This document shows, one piece after another, positions 37,081-49,400 of a stretch of DNA of 64,000 nt. The notes beneath the pieces are model-generated. The model did not search any database, was not told the DNA's origin, and worked only from the letters and a program-made list of their open reading frames with translations. This stretch comes from Isoetes taiwanensis. Taxonomy: Eukaryota; Streptophyta; Lycopodiopsida; Isoetales; Isoetaceae. The position numbers and the translations under genes are program-made. Where the stretch lies: assembly GCA_021234155.1 (NCBI GenBank), contig JAJEKV010000014.1:1915029-1979028 (forward strand), read 5' to 3'. The stretch's first letter is position 1. Each line of letters opens with the position of its first letter.

Positions 37081-37280
37081 CGGGGGCGGATCGGATCTTA
37101 GAAGAAGGAAGCGGAGGTGCGAATCCGGATCTTAGAAGAGGGAAGGCGGATATTAGAAGCGAGGAACATAAGGATCTTAGAAGCCCGAAGGTCGGATCTT
37201 AGAGCGGAAGGGCTAATCTTAGAAGCAAAAGGCGGATCTTAGAATGGAAGGGCGGATCTTAGAAACGAAGAGGCGGAAGC
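37080..37280 (+). repeat. Minisatellite, GGCGGATCTTAGAAG unit
   Basis: The core GGATCTTAGAA, or a near variant, recurs about nine times at intervals of 20-28 bp, with spacers of the type GNGAAGGGC. Units vary by substitutions and small indels. No coding frame is maintained through it. Confidence 0.8.
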
Positions 37281-38534
37281 AAGATTAAACCATCGATTGT
37301 GCCCTGCGGATCTTGGTAACAAGGGGAGGCAGGCGGCTTGTGCTCGCTTTTTTGCGATGCAAACATCCTACCTTTCTGTTTCTAGAAACTTCGATTTCTA
37401 GCAAACTCTAGATCAGCCCAAGCACGCCCAAGAATGGTCGGAGTTCATCGGCTATATGAGAGATAAACTGTTCTTGATATTATCCTAGGATGTTATGAGG
37501 ATTTCATGCTTAATACTCTAAGATGTTATGAGAAACAACATAAAATGTCTGCTTGGTGAAAGATTTACTAGCGAATAACATCACTCTAATCAACGGTTGA
37601 GATTGGATCTCGACTGTAAACGATAACGGGGCATTAAGGATCTTGAACACAAACTTTATGTATGACTTATCCACGGTAGCGGGCAATTCGTTAGGGAGAG
37701 GGTTTCTTTTGGCTTTTTTTTTTGGCCCGACATGAACATATTTTGGGCATATTTAAACCACGGCTACCATTTTTATTTGTTTTTCGGACCGATAAAAAGA
37801 CTTTTTATAATTTTTACATCATCATGGGCTTAAGGTTCTTAAATTTTTACCGCGGCAAAAGGTTTTATGGTTTATCGGAAAACTCATTACGCCCTAATCT
37901 TACGGGAACAACTCATTTGTAACACTTTTCCATGGATCCTCCTTGTGTTGTGTCCGTGGTCGGACTCCTCAGTTTTTGCTGATTTTCCTTTTCTCTACTA
38001 TTACCTGATCAACCTTCAAAGTATACATGTATACACCGCTTTTATTTCTTCATTTGTTTCTTAACTTTTGCCGATTGGGTTATCATCTTAGCGCCAAGAG
38101 ATTGACCAATTAGGTATTTCTTTCTTCAACATATTGCTCAATTTTATTGTTTTAGTTTTGCTTCATTGTAAATCTCTTTATAGCATGTTAATAGATGTAT
38201 GTTTTTCTCTAGTAAATGTATGTTTTTCTCCCATCCGTGGTATGACTAGCAATCATTGAGCGAAAGGAGCTCATATGCTTTTGCTAGATCCTCTTAAGTC
38301 TCTTAGAAGATAATAATCCATGTGAATATATTAGATAATCGTTATTACGAATGGATTTACCTCGAGGACACCATATATCTACTTTGAGAAGTGGTAAACT
38401 CGGCCAAACTTCTATGATTAGCTCGACCATGCACCGAATCGACATCGACCCATCGCAGCCCATGCATCCGAGTTCAAGAATGCCTCATCCACCTTCAAGC
38501 ATGCATCAGAACCCCCATCGATCGCAGTTCACGT
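37281..38534. other. Intergenic, no recognised gene
   Basis: Mostly AT-rich. TGTATGTTTTTCTC is repeated near 38,197 and 38,217. The open frame at 38,351-38,608 is His/Ser/Pro-rich and runs into the satellite copy; it is not convincing as a gene. Confidence 0.45.
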
Positions 38535-39095
38535 ACTTCATATTCTTAGATTTTAAGCGAACCCATATTTCATATTCCAAAATCATAGGCGCCCCCAATC
38601 ATAAATGACCATAATTGAAATGAAAGGCACCTAGAGGTCTCAACATACAGTCTGGACCGTAGGGTTAACGGATCCAACGACCCAGGTAGTTGAGGGTGCA
38701 CCTCATTTAGAATATGTAGCACAATAACATGCGGTTTTATGGGGATTTAATATGGATGTACAAAATGCCATTCTTGAACCATAGGCCATACCCTAAAATA
38801 ATTCAATGGGCTATTATAAAAAGGAAAAAAAAGAAAAGAAAAAAAAACATGGATTTAATAGAAAAAATAATCATGTTAGCACGCCAATTGTATTGGTTAA
38901 AGCATTCTAATTAAAATAATGAATCATTTTAGTAAAGGTTCGAGATCTCGTATTTTATATTCTAAAACCTTGGGCAAAAGCGGATATAGAGGTTGAATTA
39001 GGTACTTCATATTCCAAAACATTAGGCGAACCCAGGTATTTCATATTCCAAAATCATAATTGCCCCTAATCATAAATGACACGATAAGAATTAAG
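38535..39095 (-). repeat. Solitary copy of the ~435-bp satellite, inverted relative to the array
   Basis: Its reverse complement aligns, segment by segment, with the units at 59,480-61,560: the ATTTCATATTCCAAAATCATAGG block, CAATCATAAATGACC, GGTGCACCTCATTTAGAATATG, ACCATAGGCCATACCC, ATTGGTTAAAGC and GGTTCGAGATC. The flank blocks occur at both ends, so slightly more than one unit is present. An A/G-rich insertion lies at about 38,820-38,850. Confidence 0.85.
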
Positions 39096-39318
39096 GAAAG
39101 TGACATAGCCAATCTTCTACACCTTTGTTTGGGCTTCAATATCTCATGCATATCATCATAGTTCTAGAGGATAAATGAGCCATTAGCCTCTTCAAAGTGT
39201 ATGTTCACCATCGCAAAACAATGAAAGATATATCATTCTGATTGGATACACACCTCACTTCCAAGCACAAAAGCGCATTTGAAAAATTTATGAAAACTTG
39301 TGAGGCAGCATCCCCTCG

Positions 39319-39331
39319 CCCCCCCCCCCCC
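39319..39331 (+). repeat. Poly(C) run (about 13 C)
   Basis: Homopolymer run directly before the 30-bp minisatellite. Its length is likely unreliable. Confidence 0.7.
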
Positions 39332-39339
39332 AGCCTTTG

Positions 39340-39445
39340 TTTGGTCCACAAATTGGGCACCCACCCTATTTGAGCTCACCAAATTGGGCACACACTCTAT
39401 TTGGACTCACCAAATTGGGCACTCACCCTAGTTCGGCGCAAAAAG
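39340..39445 (+). repeat. Minisatellite, ~30-bp unit with CCAAATTGGGCAC
   Basis: Three to four tandem units carry CACCCTATTTGAGCTCACC, then AAATTGGGCAC variants. Looser copies of AAATTGG continue to about 39,605, beyond the T run. Confidence 0.75.
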
Positions 39446-39462
39446 ATCTTAAAAGGGAGGGT

Positions 39463-39489
39463 TTTTTTTTTTTTTTTTTTTTTTTTTTT
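39463..39489 (+). repeat. Poly(T) run (27 T)
   Basis: An uninterrupted T run. On the minus strand it would be an A tail, but no recognisable retroposon body lies on that side. Confidence 0.8.
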
Positions 39490-39774
39490 GGATTGGCCTT
39501 CAAATTGGGTACACACCATTTTTGGGCAGCAAATCCTATTTCTATGCACAAGATTGGACTCGAAGCGAACTCGGTCTATAAATTTGGACCATAAAATTGG
39601 CCTCCTCCTGCATTTGGTCTTCAGCATATGCTAAGCCCTATTTGTTCATTTACAAGCACCACATTTGAGCCAAGCTAGTACAATAACAAATTACTGACAA
39701 TAATATTGTTTGCACATCCTTAATTCAAACCCTCACAACTAGTTATGTGATTTCAGCAATAAACGCTCCCTCAA

Positions 39775-41109
<1,335 letters not shown>

Positions 41110-41279
41110 GGGCTTCTCCCTGCTTGGATTGACCAATTTGGCGTTTCTTTCATCTTGTGGCATGTCCTTTCTGCGGCCTTGCCTCTTCTTTAGCCATAAC
41201 CCTTTGACCTTAGGTCCCTCGATCCGTTTTGATAAGGAAGTTCTCTTCTATTAGGGGAGGTTTTGTGGTTTTCATGCGA

Positions 41280-41337
41280 GCCCCATTCTAGAATCCCATC
41301 GGTCAGAGGCCCTGGGTTCGAAATTCTAGAATGGGGC
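41280..41337. repeat. 15-bp perfect inverted repeat with tRNA-like B box in the loop
   Basis: GCCCCATTCTAGAAT at 41,280-41,294 is the exact reverse complement of ATTCTAGAATGGGGC at 41,323-41,337, with a 28-base loop. The loop contains GGGTTCGAAATTC, close to a Pol III B box. The left arm and its upstream 20 bp recur at about 41,975-42,006. Confidence 0.7.
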
Positions 41338-41338
41338 G

Positions 41339-41373
41339 AGCATGCATGCATGCATGCATGCATGCATGCATGC
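41339..41373 (+). repeat. (ATGC)n microsatellite
   Basis: About eight to nine perfect GCAT/ATGC repeats follow the inverted repeat. The sequence is self-complementary. Confidence 0.9.
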
Positions 41374-41689
41374 CTTCTGGTTGGGGGAGATGGCTATATT
41401 GGCGAGGTTCTTCATCAGCGTCTCATCGGCTTCCTCTTCTCTCTCAGCGATTACCTTATTCTCTTTTCTTTGAAACCCACCCTCCCCCTTAATTGTTTAA
41501 TGTATTTTATCGCTTTGGCGCTGCGTGACCCGGCCCCTCTATTTGAAGAGGTTTTGTTTTATTGTCGCGTGGCGCGGCGTGATCCGACCCTCCACTTTGG
41601 GAGGTTTGTTTTGTCACATTTTTCTAGTGTTGGTGATGTGCAGTGCAGGGTTGGCAAGCGGCGGCGGCGACTTCTCCATTAGGTGGGTT

Positions 41690-41815
41690 TTGGGAAGCGA
41701 ATTCTCGACCTTTACGTTTGTCAAGCCCCTTGCGAGAAGGCTTATCACTAGGGTTTTTCTCGAAAACCGAAAGAAGCGGGTTTTTAATCCCGTGATAAGC
41801 TTTCGGCGGTACTAA
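41690..41815 (+). mobile_element. Possible second-family LINE 3' fragment
   Basis: TTTCTCGAAAACC...GAAGCGGGTTTTTAATCCC parallels TCGAAAACCCTTCAAGACGGGGG-TTTTTTAATCC at 48,505-48,545. The final tail seen in the other copies is missing. Confidence 0.35.
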
Positions 41816-42006
41816 ACAAAACATCTATTAGCATTGTATTTCATGGGGTCCAAATTATATAATTGGACATTCCTTTATTTTTCTTAAATGGGTAGTTAAG
41901 CATGTGTGCGGCTACCCACTATCCACCATTATAGAAAATCTGTGAGATGAATGAGAATCCTATCTATCGAGAGGTTTTTGTCGTTTTCATGCGAGCCCCA
42001 TTCTAG

Positions 42007-42258
42007 AATGAACAATATGTTTTTCATATATAGAATGTGTTTTCATATAATGTGAATAACATTCATGAACGGCATAAGAGATCAACATGCAGTGACAAAA
42101 AGGCATTTTTTGCTATTACAAATTGATCCAAGAAAGTTAGTTAATTTATTTTGGATATTGAACGTCATAGATCACTACTTCTAAAACTATGAATTCGATG
42201 TAAAATGCCCTTGGCCTTAAAGTCTTATGGGGCGTGATTCAATATTGTTGTTGTTGTT

Positions 42259-42289
<31 letters not shown>

Positions 42290-42293
42290 TTGT
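42007..42293 (+). mobile_element. Second copy of the (TTG)n-tailed LINE 3' end
   Basis: About 240 bp (ATGAACAATATG... to GGGGCGTGATTCAATATTG) closely match 40,763-41,005, followed by TTG/TCG repeats at 42,245-42,293. The coding part is absent, so this is either a strongly 5'-truncated insertion or part of a local duplication. Confidence 0.7.
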
Positions 42294-43130
42294 ACATTTA
42301 GAGGAAGCTCTCGTTGTCCCACGTCGTCCCTTGCGTGAATATGCACCTAAAACAAGGGATTTTTTAGGGGGGTATTTTATTATAAGTGTAAAAGGTAATC
42401 ATGTATGATGTAAGAAAACCTTTTGGCCCCTTTAAGGCCTTGAAGAAGGTACATTCTAAAAGAATGTTCAGATTATATAACATACCAATTGATAGAAAAG
42501 AAATGTATTCAGATGCTACATAGATAAAAGTAAGGTTTGCAGAGATAACACAAGGGACGAAAAACAAATAGATAGGGTCGCATTCATGGGCGACCTTCCA
42601 TTAGCAGTTACGAGATTTCTTGTTTTAGTGCTTTTTAGAGTTTCTATATAGCCAACAAATCTTCCACAGCCACTATGGGCTTCTCCATGGCCACGAGGTA
42701 TCAATGTTGCTATCCATGAGGCTTCTTACTGCTTTTTAAATTTAGAAAGATGATAGAAGTGGTAAATTTCTTGTTTGTTTTTTCATCTCTGTCAAAAAGC
42801 TCATAAGTTTTTTTTTTTTTTTTTCTAACCTTACATTCTTGGTGCATGGGCATAGAGATTGGTTCCTAGCTTCTTAGAGCTCGATCAAATCTATTATGGA
42901 CGTTGCATTTACAGATTATGGGGAACTCCAATAACATGCTACTTTCTTAACTAATCTTTATATTGCTTATGCTTGGACTATTGCTGCTTGTATCTACTGT
43001 TACAATGCATTACATTTGTAGGAGGTGCATTTTTGAGAGCTATCCTAATCAAGCATTTATCTTAGCAATCCACCGGATTAATGAAGTCCCAACTAAGGAT
43101 ATAATTGCATCCCATTGAACAAATAGTTCT
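42294..43130. other. Intergenic, no recognised gene
   Basis: AT-rich DNA with a T18 run near 42,810. No gene or structured repeat is visible. Confidence 0.5.
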
Positions 43131-43610
43131 TTGTCTTGTGAACAAATTGTTCTTTTAGTACCTTGTTCAATTTGGCCAAGACTAAAGTCTTGTTTGTTTC
43201 ATCTTCGCGCCAGCCAAGGCTTCTCTTTCACTTATCAGGGGCTAAATGTGGAGGTGGCGCTCTCTTACAAGTACCTGGGCTTAGAGTTCCCCACTACCAC
43301 ATACTGGAACGCTTCGTTCATTCGATTGCGGGTGACTGCGGGTTGGAAGGCACTTTATGCGATGCAGAATAACAGCTACAAAGCAGAGCTATATGACTGG
43401 CCCCATTCCCACTTGTTCAGAGTTCTGATGGAACCTGTTCTTCTATATGGGATTGATGTTGGGGTCCGGTCATATCCCTGGCCACATGGAATGAACTGGA
43501 TCAGGTTTAGAAAGCCTTTTTGGCACGGGCGCTCGGGGTGAAATCCAATCAGATCCTTCTGCGGGGAGACAAGTTTCTTGCCTCTTGATGGGGCGTAAAC
43601 CATTATTCAA
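43131..43610 (+). mobile_element. LINE fragment (post-RT region)
   Basis: Translations show NLAKTKVLFVSSS, then SYKYLGLEF, GWKALYAMQNN and LFRVLMEPVLLYGIDV. This is the same order as in the 39.8-40.2 kb fragment (KTKAMIFGT, KKALYAIF, LFKALLQTVILYGTQIWG). Two frames are used, so it is decayed. No clear tail is visible. Confidence 0.6.
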
Positions 43611-44400
43611 TTAAATTGGGTTTATGTCAATTCCACAATCACGCCAACCTGTGGTTGTTTTCTAAGGGACTTCTATTATTTTTTATCTTTTTTTTTTGTA
43701 CTTGGTAAATCATATATACGCTGTTTTTCTCTTGTGCTTTTTATATATGACTTGAAATATGTAGAACAGAAGGGCAAGTTGTTCGAATTATGACATCATA
43801 ATCTTGGAACATTGAGACGAAAATAATACATATTTGATAACATATTACATTTTTTGTTGGACAAGAACAACCTCAAAATTATAGATATATGAAAGCGAAT
43901 ATCAATAAAACAATGATATACTTCAATAAAACATATCAATCTATGTTTTTTCACATAAGTAACAAGGTGTGGTTCCATGTCATAAATTTTGTTCTATCTA
44001 GTTACGGATGTGGTTCCTAACACTTTCACTATCATCCCCATAGCCAGATTATTCATAATAGGTATACATTGGACTAGGAAGTCATCACATGTCATAAAGT
44101 TACTTGGATCATGAGATGGTGGATTGGGCCTACGTTTAATTGAAGAAGCGCGGAGCATCATCATAACACTTTGATTATTCATCCTTATTCTAGATACCAA
44201 GTTGATCCGGTAACTCTTGAAGTTCTCTTAGAAAATCCCCTTATCGTTTTCCGATTCGATGTGCAGTGATGTGGTTATTACCCTTGCAAATCAAATTCAT
44301 GTTCCTTAATGTTTTATATGGTCCAATTGTGCATTCAAATAATCTCACATGATTTATTCCAACAAGTAAAGCCTAGTTAACCAACAATGAAAATCCATGG
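43611..44400. other. Intergenic, no recognised gene
   Basis: AT-rich; nothing recognisable. Confidence 0.5.
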
Positions 44401-44403
44401 CGT

Positions 44404-44600
44404 GTTATTAGCAAGCATAATATTGTAGAAGAAATCTAGTTGTAGAGCAAAATCTAGTTGGCGAATGAAAAAAAAAATGATGCGGGCATGTATTAGCAAG
44501 CATCATATTGTAGAAGATACCTAGTTATGGAACAAAATAAATCACGCCAAGCATGTATTAACCAGACATGTTAATATTGTAGAGCTAAAGTTGAGGATGT
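44404..44600 (+). repeat. Degenerate tandem repeat, ~85-bp unit
   Basis: GTATTAGCAAGCAT...ATATTGTAGAAG followed by CTAGTT...CAAAAT occurs at about 44,404 and 44,489, with a shorter third copy at about 44,555. Confidence 0.6.
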
Positions 44601-44697
44601 TTCATCAAAGACATAAGATACTTTATGTGTCACCATCATTGCGAGTTTCAAGCATGAAGTTTTACCACTAGGGTATTTTACCACTATAGTTTTTTGT

Positions 44698-44935
44698 TGC
44701 TAAGATGCAAATTACACATGAAAATAATAGCAAACCATGTGTGTGATTTGAAATCCACTTTTCTATAAACCAATGCAAGCTCAACATGATTTGATTTACG
44801 ATTCACTCTTCTGTAGCAAATCACACATGAAAATAATAGCAAACCATGTGTGTGGTCTAGGATCCATATTCTATAAACCATGCAAGCTCACCATGATTTA
44901 TGATCCACTCTTCTCTAAATCACGCTTGGCGTGTT
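44698..44935 (+). repeat. Tandem duplication, ~120-bp unit
   Basis: Two adjacent copies share CACATGAAAATAATAGCAAA, CCATGTGTGTG, CTATAAACCA, GCAAGCTCA and CATGATTT in the same order. Confidence 0.75.
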
Positions 44936-44977
44936 TACATTCCCTCTTATGCTTGGCGAGGTTGCAAAGCCAGCATC

Positions 44978-45037
44978 GAAAACCATGGATCACCAACCAT
45001 GTTTGCAAAAACCATGGATCACCAACCATGTTTGCAT
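44978..45037 (+). repeat. 29-bp tandem duplication
   Basis: AAACCATGGATCACCAACC followed by ATGTTTGCA occurs twice back to back with no visible difference, so this duplication is recent. Confidence 0.85.
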
Positions 45038-45639
45038 GAGGAAGAAGCCCAATCACAAAAGACATGCAAGAAATTCAATCAGATTTAGAAATACTCAAGG
45101 TTATATACATGAGCCATTTAGAATTATTAAAGATCTGGAATTAGCGAACCGGGGAGGATTGAGCCGTGGAACTTGCTTGTTGCAATTGAACAAAAAGAAA
45201 TTAGAAAGGGAAAAAATGGGCTTGCATCTTTGGCGAACATGATCTAGCTTAAAACTTTTGCACGGGCGCATTTGCATATATAGATGTCCATCATCCCACA
45301 AGCGACATCGAGCTTTTTAGGGTTGAAAAGATTTGGGGCACTATACAACATTCTCTGTGTAGCAAATCCGGTAGGATCAGCGATTTTCTCGGGAATTATA
45401 GCGGGATGTCTTTATGAGGGAAGCCAAAGCGCCAAAATGGCCACCATAACTTAAATCTCTTCCCTTCACTTCATTTCATCACGATTCGGTACAAAACCTT
45501 GATGAATGGATTCTGTTCGGTGCACAGTTTTGATCGACATACATAATCATGGCCGAGGGATTTGCGTAATTGGAACCGTGCTAAGTTTGGTACCCACAAA
45601 TAGAACTAGGAGTGTTTATCTTTCTCTGTAAGAGGTCGG

Positions 45640-45845
45640 TAGCATTTGTTGAAGGGATTTTGCTTTCGGTCTGGTTTGCTTTCGGCGGGAGTGAATTTCT
45701 TGCTTGACGGATTTTGCTCAAATGGGTTTTGCTCGGACAATTTGTTCGAACTGATTTTGCTAAAACAATGGCCAGTTTTTCTCGGATGGGTTTGCTCGAG
45801 GGAATTTGTCGGAGCGGATTTTGCTAAAACAATTTTGGGTTTACA
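45640..45845 (+). repeat. Degenerate minisatellite, GGATTTTGCT unit
   Basis: GGATTTTGCT or GGGTTTTGCTCGGA variants recur about eight times at 20-30 bp spacing. Open frames on both strands here follow from the repeat. Confidence 0.65.
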
Positions 45846-46005
45846 CAAATATTGCATGGACTAACCTTCGCTTCTTCGCTCGGGCGGCCCTGCGGTGATG
45901 AGTTCGAATGGCTTATTGGCTTTTGATTTAGATCGGGGACTCGGTTTCTTGGATTAAGTCTGCGAGAAAAAGTTGTTACATGAATGAATAGTCGAAGACT
46001 TTTAC

Positions 46006-46242
46006 ATGGCAGTAGAATATTCAAAAATATTTAACAAGAAATGGGCAGATCAAAATAGAGCTTACCCTTTGTGGGATTTTGCGAGCACAGAGATGGAAGC
46101 TTTGAATTATGAAGAGGCGTATAGTAAAATTGCCTTAAGAGCGGATCTTGAAATGGCCATCGGAAGCTTCGGAATTAACAGCGAAGGTGTATTTGCCCAC
46201 CCAAGCCTGCGAATCCAAATAGCGGGGTTGATGGCGAATTGA
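46006..46242 (+). CDS. Short unrecognised ORF, coding-like
   Basis: 78 codons starting ATGGCAGTAG and ending TGA. Composition is balanced, with alternating charged and hydrophobic residues (for example YSKIALRADLEMAIGSFG), and the local DNA is less repetitive than its neighbours. No domain, signal peptide or membrane segment was recognised. It may be a decayed exon; I cannot assign a function. Confidence 0.22.
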   Translation: MAVEYSKIFNKKWADQNRAYPLWDFASTEMEALNYEEAYSKIALRADLEMAIGSFGINSEGVFAHPSLRIQIAGLMAN

Positions 46243-46395
46243 AGGATCACATGTGCAGGGAGAAAGGATGAAAGGGGAGGCCATGGATTGAGCAAGAACC
46301 TGCAAGAGAAAGCACAAAAGAGAAGCACAAAAGGTATTTCCTAAATTTGAATTTCATGCACGTGTTTCTTAAAATTTGAGCTTTGTGCACTTTTG

Positions 46396-46565
46396 TTTTG
46401 TTTTGTTTTTTTTTTTTTTTTTTCACCAGAAAGCCTATCGGGCATGACTCAACCCCCAAAGCGTGCAGCTTGGAGGCTTGGATCCCGAAACAAAGATAAT
46501 CCCTTTCTTGGCATCAGAGCGACAAGAATATGGCGTCGAGTCCTTTTTTTTTTTTTTTTTTTTCC
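46396..46565 (+). repeat. Two poly(T) runs
   Basis: Runs of about 20 T or more occur at 46,404-46,424 and 46,541-46,563. They bracket about 115 bp of mixed sequence that could be a small minus-strand retroposon with A tails, but no tRNA-like head is visible. Confidence 0.5.
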
Positions 46566-47805
46566 TTACTGCTTTGGATACTAACTCTTGATATACCTGC
46601 AGAAAAGGATTTCTTCAGTAAATTATAAACCAAGAACAAGAACCAATTTATCTTGGAAGCAATCTGAAACTTGAGGTTGATTCTATAAGCAATTTTAGGT
46701 TTTTCAATTTTGAAGCTAAAAATATGGCTTTTGTATATGGATATTCAATCAATTTCAAAGTTTTTTTTACGGTCTAGCTTTTGAATGGGAAGCAAATTTT
46801 AATTTTGGTGTTTTATTGCATATGGCATTCCACCATATTCATACCAAGCGTGTAGTTCTAGCATGTTTTTTGACTTATTTTCAAGTCTTTTTATCTTTAG
46901 TTATTTTTTTTAGTTAAATCGGTCTTGGTGTTTATAGGTGAACCAAAAAAAAGCTTGGACCAAATTGCTTTCGGATGTATGAGCTCTTTTAGCTTATTTT
47001 TAAGGTAAATTAGAACACTTTTGCATTGCACAATAAAGTAGAGTGAATACAAAATATATTATCCATTTAAATTTTTTTATATATGTTTGTGTGCGTGTTA
47101 GGCGGGAAGCACACATCGTTTTTAGACCATTCTAGGCTGTGCATGGCTAATTGGAACTTATATTTAGGAATCTGAAACATGTTTGGTATTTGATGCGACA
47201 CTATGTCTTCTAGTTTGAAATTGTAATATGGCACTAACTTAGAGACCTTTTTTTTTTTGTTGGGGGTGGTAGCTCATCTCTTCTTACCAACCAACTTCTT
47301 AATTGTGAGTTCCATTTTCATGCCAATTTTGAAAAATTAATACTTGTTTTTGTGGTCTTTGTAGCTTTGATGGAAATGCTACATGGTGCTAATATATGTA
47401 TGCTAGGATGATTTTTTGAACCATATAAAAAAGCCCATCAATCTCAAAAATGAGGCTATATGCAAGTTGGTGGGATAATGGGTGGACAAAATTGTAATTC
47501 TATAAAATATATAGTAGATTCTTTTTTTTTTGTTATGATGTCCATTTGCAGAAACTCATTGGAGGTGCCAAAGGAAAAGTTAATAACTATGTAAAGTTTC
47601 TTCATTAGATTTGTATGATATCGTGCTATATTGTGAAATATTGTCTATTTTTTTAAGTAATATATTATTATGTTTTCATATTTTTGACATGAAATGTGTG
47701 AATTCAAATATGCTACTAAAAACATGCAATATAAAATTTGTCCCAAAATTAAGACATAATCCCAATTTATTTGAATGATGTTAAATTACTTGACATGCGT
47801 TATTT
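46566..47805. other. Intergenic, AT-rich, no recognised gene
   Basis: T-rich DNA with several short homopolymer runs; nothing else supportable. Confidence 0.5.
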
Positions 47806-48633
47806 ACTTTGGAAGGTGGTGGTATGAGCAATGAAGGTCTCCCCAACGGCTTATCTTTGTGGCCATGGCCCCTTGTGCCAAAGATGTGATGGAAGGCGCA
47901 CGGTGGTTCTCGGATGGGGCGTATAAGACCATAGATGCATCCAAGTTGAAACTAAAAGAGGACCACCATCGTAGGGAATACCTAGATGCTTGCTTCCTCA
48001 ACACGCTTTGGGATCTTTGGTGCCCTTGAACATGTTAAGGCATGCCTTTGTAAGGTCCAAATCAACATCATGCTTGCGGGTGATCAAGTGCTACCTCAGG
48101 TGCACATTTGCCCTTTGCTTAAAGCGCGTAAAATGATAGCTTCCATCCGTAAATGCACACTACTTGATTGAGGCGGGGAAGATGGGCACAGGAGGCCTGG
48201 GAGGATAGGCAGGTGTCTATCTTTGCTAGCAGTGCTATTGAAGATGAAAGCCACACTCTGCGGCTTTTGTCCCAGGCATTGATCACATTCACGCCCGGCT
48301 ATCTTGGCTGGTCCTGCCTAAACCGCAGTGGCATGCACTGTTGGATACAATGTCAGTGGGCTCGTTAGGACCTTATCTCCGGGACATCATGAATGCCCGC
48401 ACTTAGTTATATCCTTGGACGATGCACTGACACACATCATAATGTACCATTCATATATCATTTATGCTTGTCTCTCGGCATACCTATCACGGCCAAGGTC
48501 TTTCCCTCGAAAACCCTTCAAGACGGGGGTTTTTTAATCCTAGCAGTAATATGCTTGATGTATTCCTTGTTTGGGTCCCATAGACCAATTGATCTCCGCG
48601 GACGATAAAAATCAATTCAATTCAATTCTATTA
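47806..48633 (+). mobile_element. LINE 3' fragment, second family, (TTCAA)n tail
   Basis: About 700 bp of degenerate C-terminal ORF2 (for example EDESHTLRLLSQALITF near 48,240 and GIPITAKVFPSKTLQDGG near 48,480) is followed by GGGGGTTTTTTAATCC, GGGTCCCATAGACCAATTG, ATCTCCGCGGACGATAAAA and a TTCAA tail. Frames change several times. It is the best preserved 3' part of this family in the window and the reference for the others. The 5' limit is approximate and no target-site duplication was found. Confidence 0.65.
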
Positions 48634-49056
48634 TGTAGCTTGAATACTGCATCCTCAAATAGGGAAAAGTAGATGTTATTATGCCAAGCAAGCAAATCTA
48701 CTGAATAGTACATGCAGAAGAATTTTGAAAAAATCCAGTTTTTCTTTGTTTTTTGTAAGGATGTCTTAGTTTAGGACATTGTAGAGCTAAAATTTAAGCA
48801 AGCGAGAATAGAGCTAGACAGGACAGAACATGTTTGTTGAATGATCTACTATCTATTGTAGTGACTACTTCAGATAATACTTTTTATGCATCTTAAATGA
48901 TAGCATAACGGCCCTATAAAATTAGGTTTTTTTCTTGTGAAATGAGCTCCAGAAGCTCAATATCTGCGAAGGGTTTTTAGAAATCCTATGATAGAGGAAT
49001 TGTAGATGTAGTCTCCAACGTGGTATAGTTCTTGATTTTCATCTACATCCTATTCA

Positions 49057-49400
49057 AGTGTTCGAGAACATGCGCTAAGCTTTTTAAATTATATATCTAT
49101 TTTCTACCTTTAATCAATCATAATAACTTTACTTTCTTACTTTGCAGGAAACGCCTAGCAAGTTCCTATGGTTCACAATATAGGAGTTATAGTAGAAGAT
49201 ATGCTAGTGAACTCAAGAAGTTTTATTTATTTGCTAAAAGAGTTTGAGAACATGCGCTACGTTATTTAATTTATATATCTATGTTCTACTTCAGTCATAA
49301 CTTTGCAGGAAGCACCTAGAAAGTTTCCATGCTTCATAATATAGGAATTGTAGTAGAAAATACGCTTCCCAACTCAAGAGGCTTATCTATTTGTTGCTTC
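49057..49400 (+). repeat. Tandem duplication, ~180-bp unit with splice-site-like centre
   Basis: Both copies share TTCGAGAACATGCGCTA, a TTTGCAGGAA junction preceded by a pyrimidine-rich stretch, CGCCTAGCAAGTT, an ATATAGGA block and ACTCAAGAAG. The TTTGCAG/GAA motif in each copy looks like a 3' splice site, so the unit may derive from a gene intron-exon border. No protein is recognisable. Confidence 0.7.
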
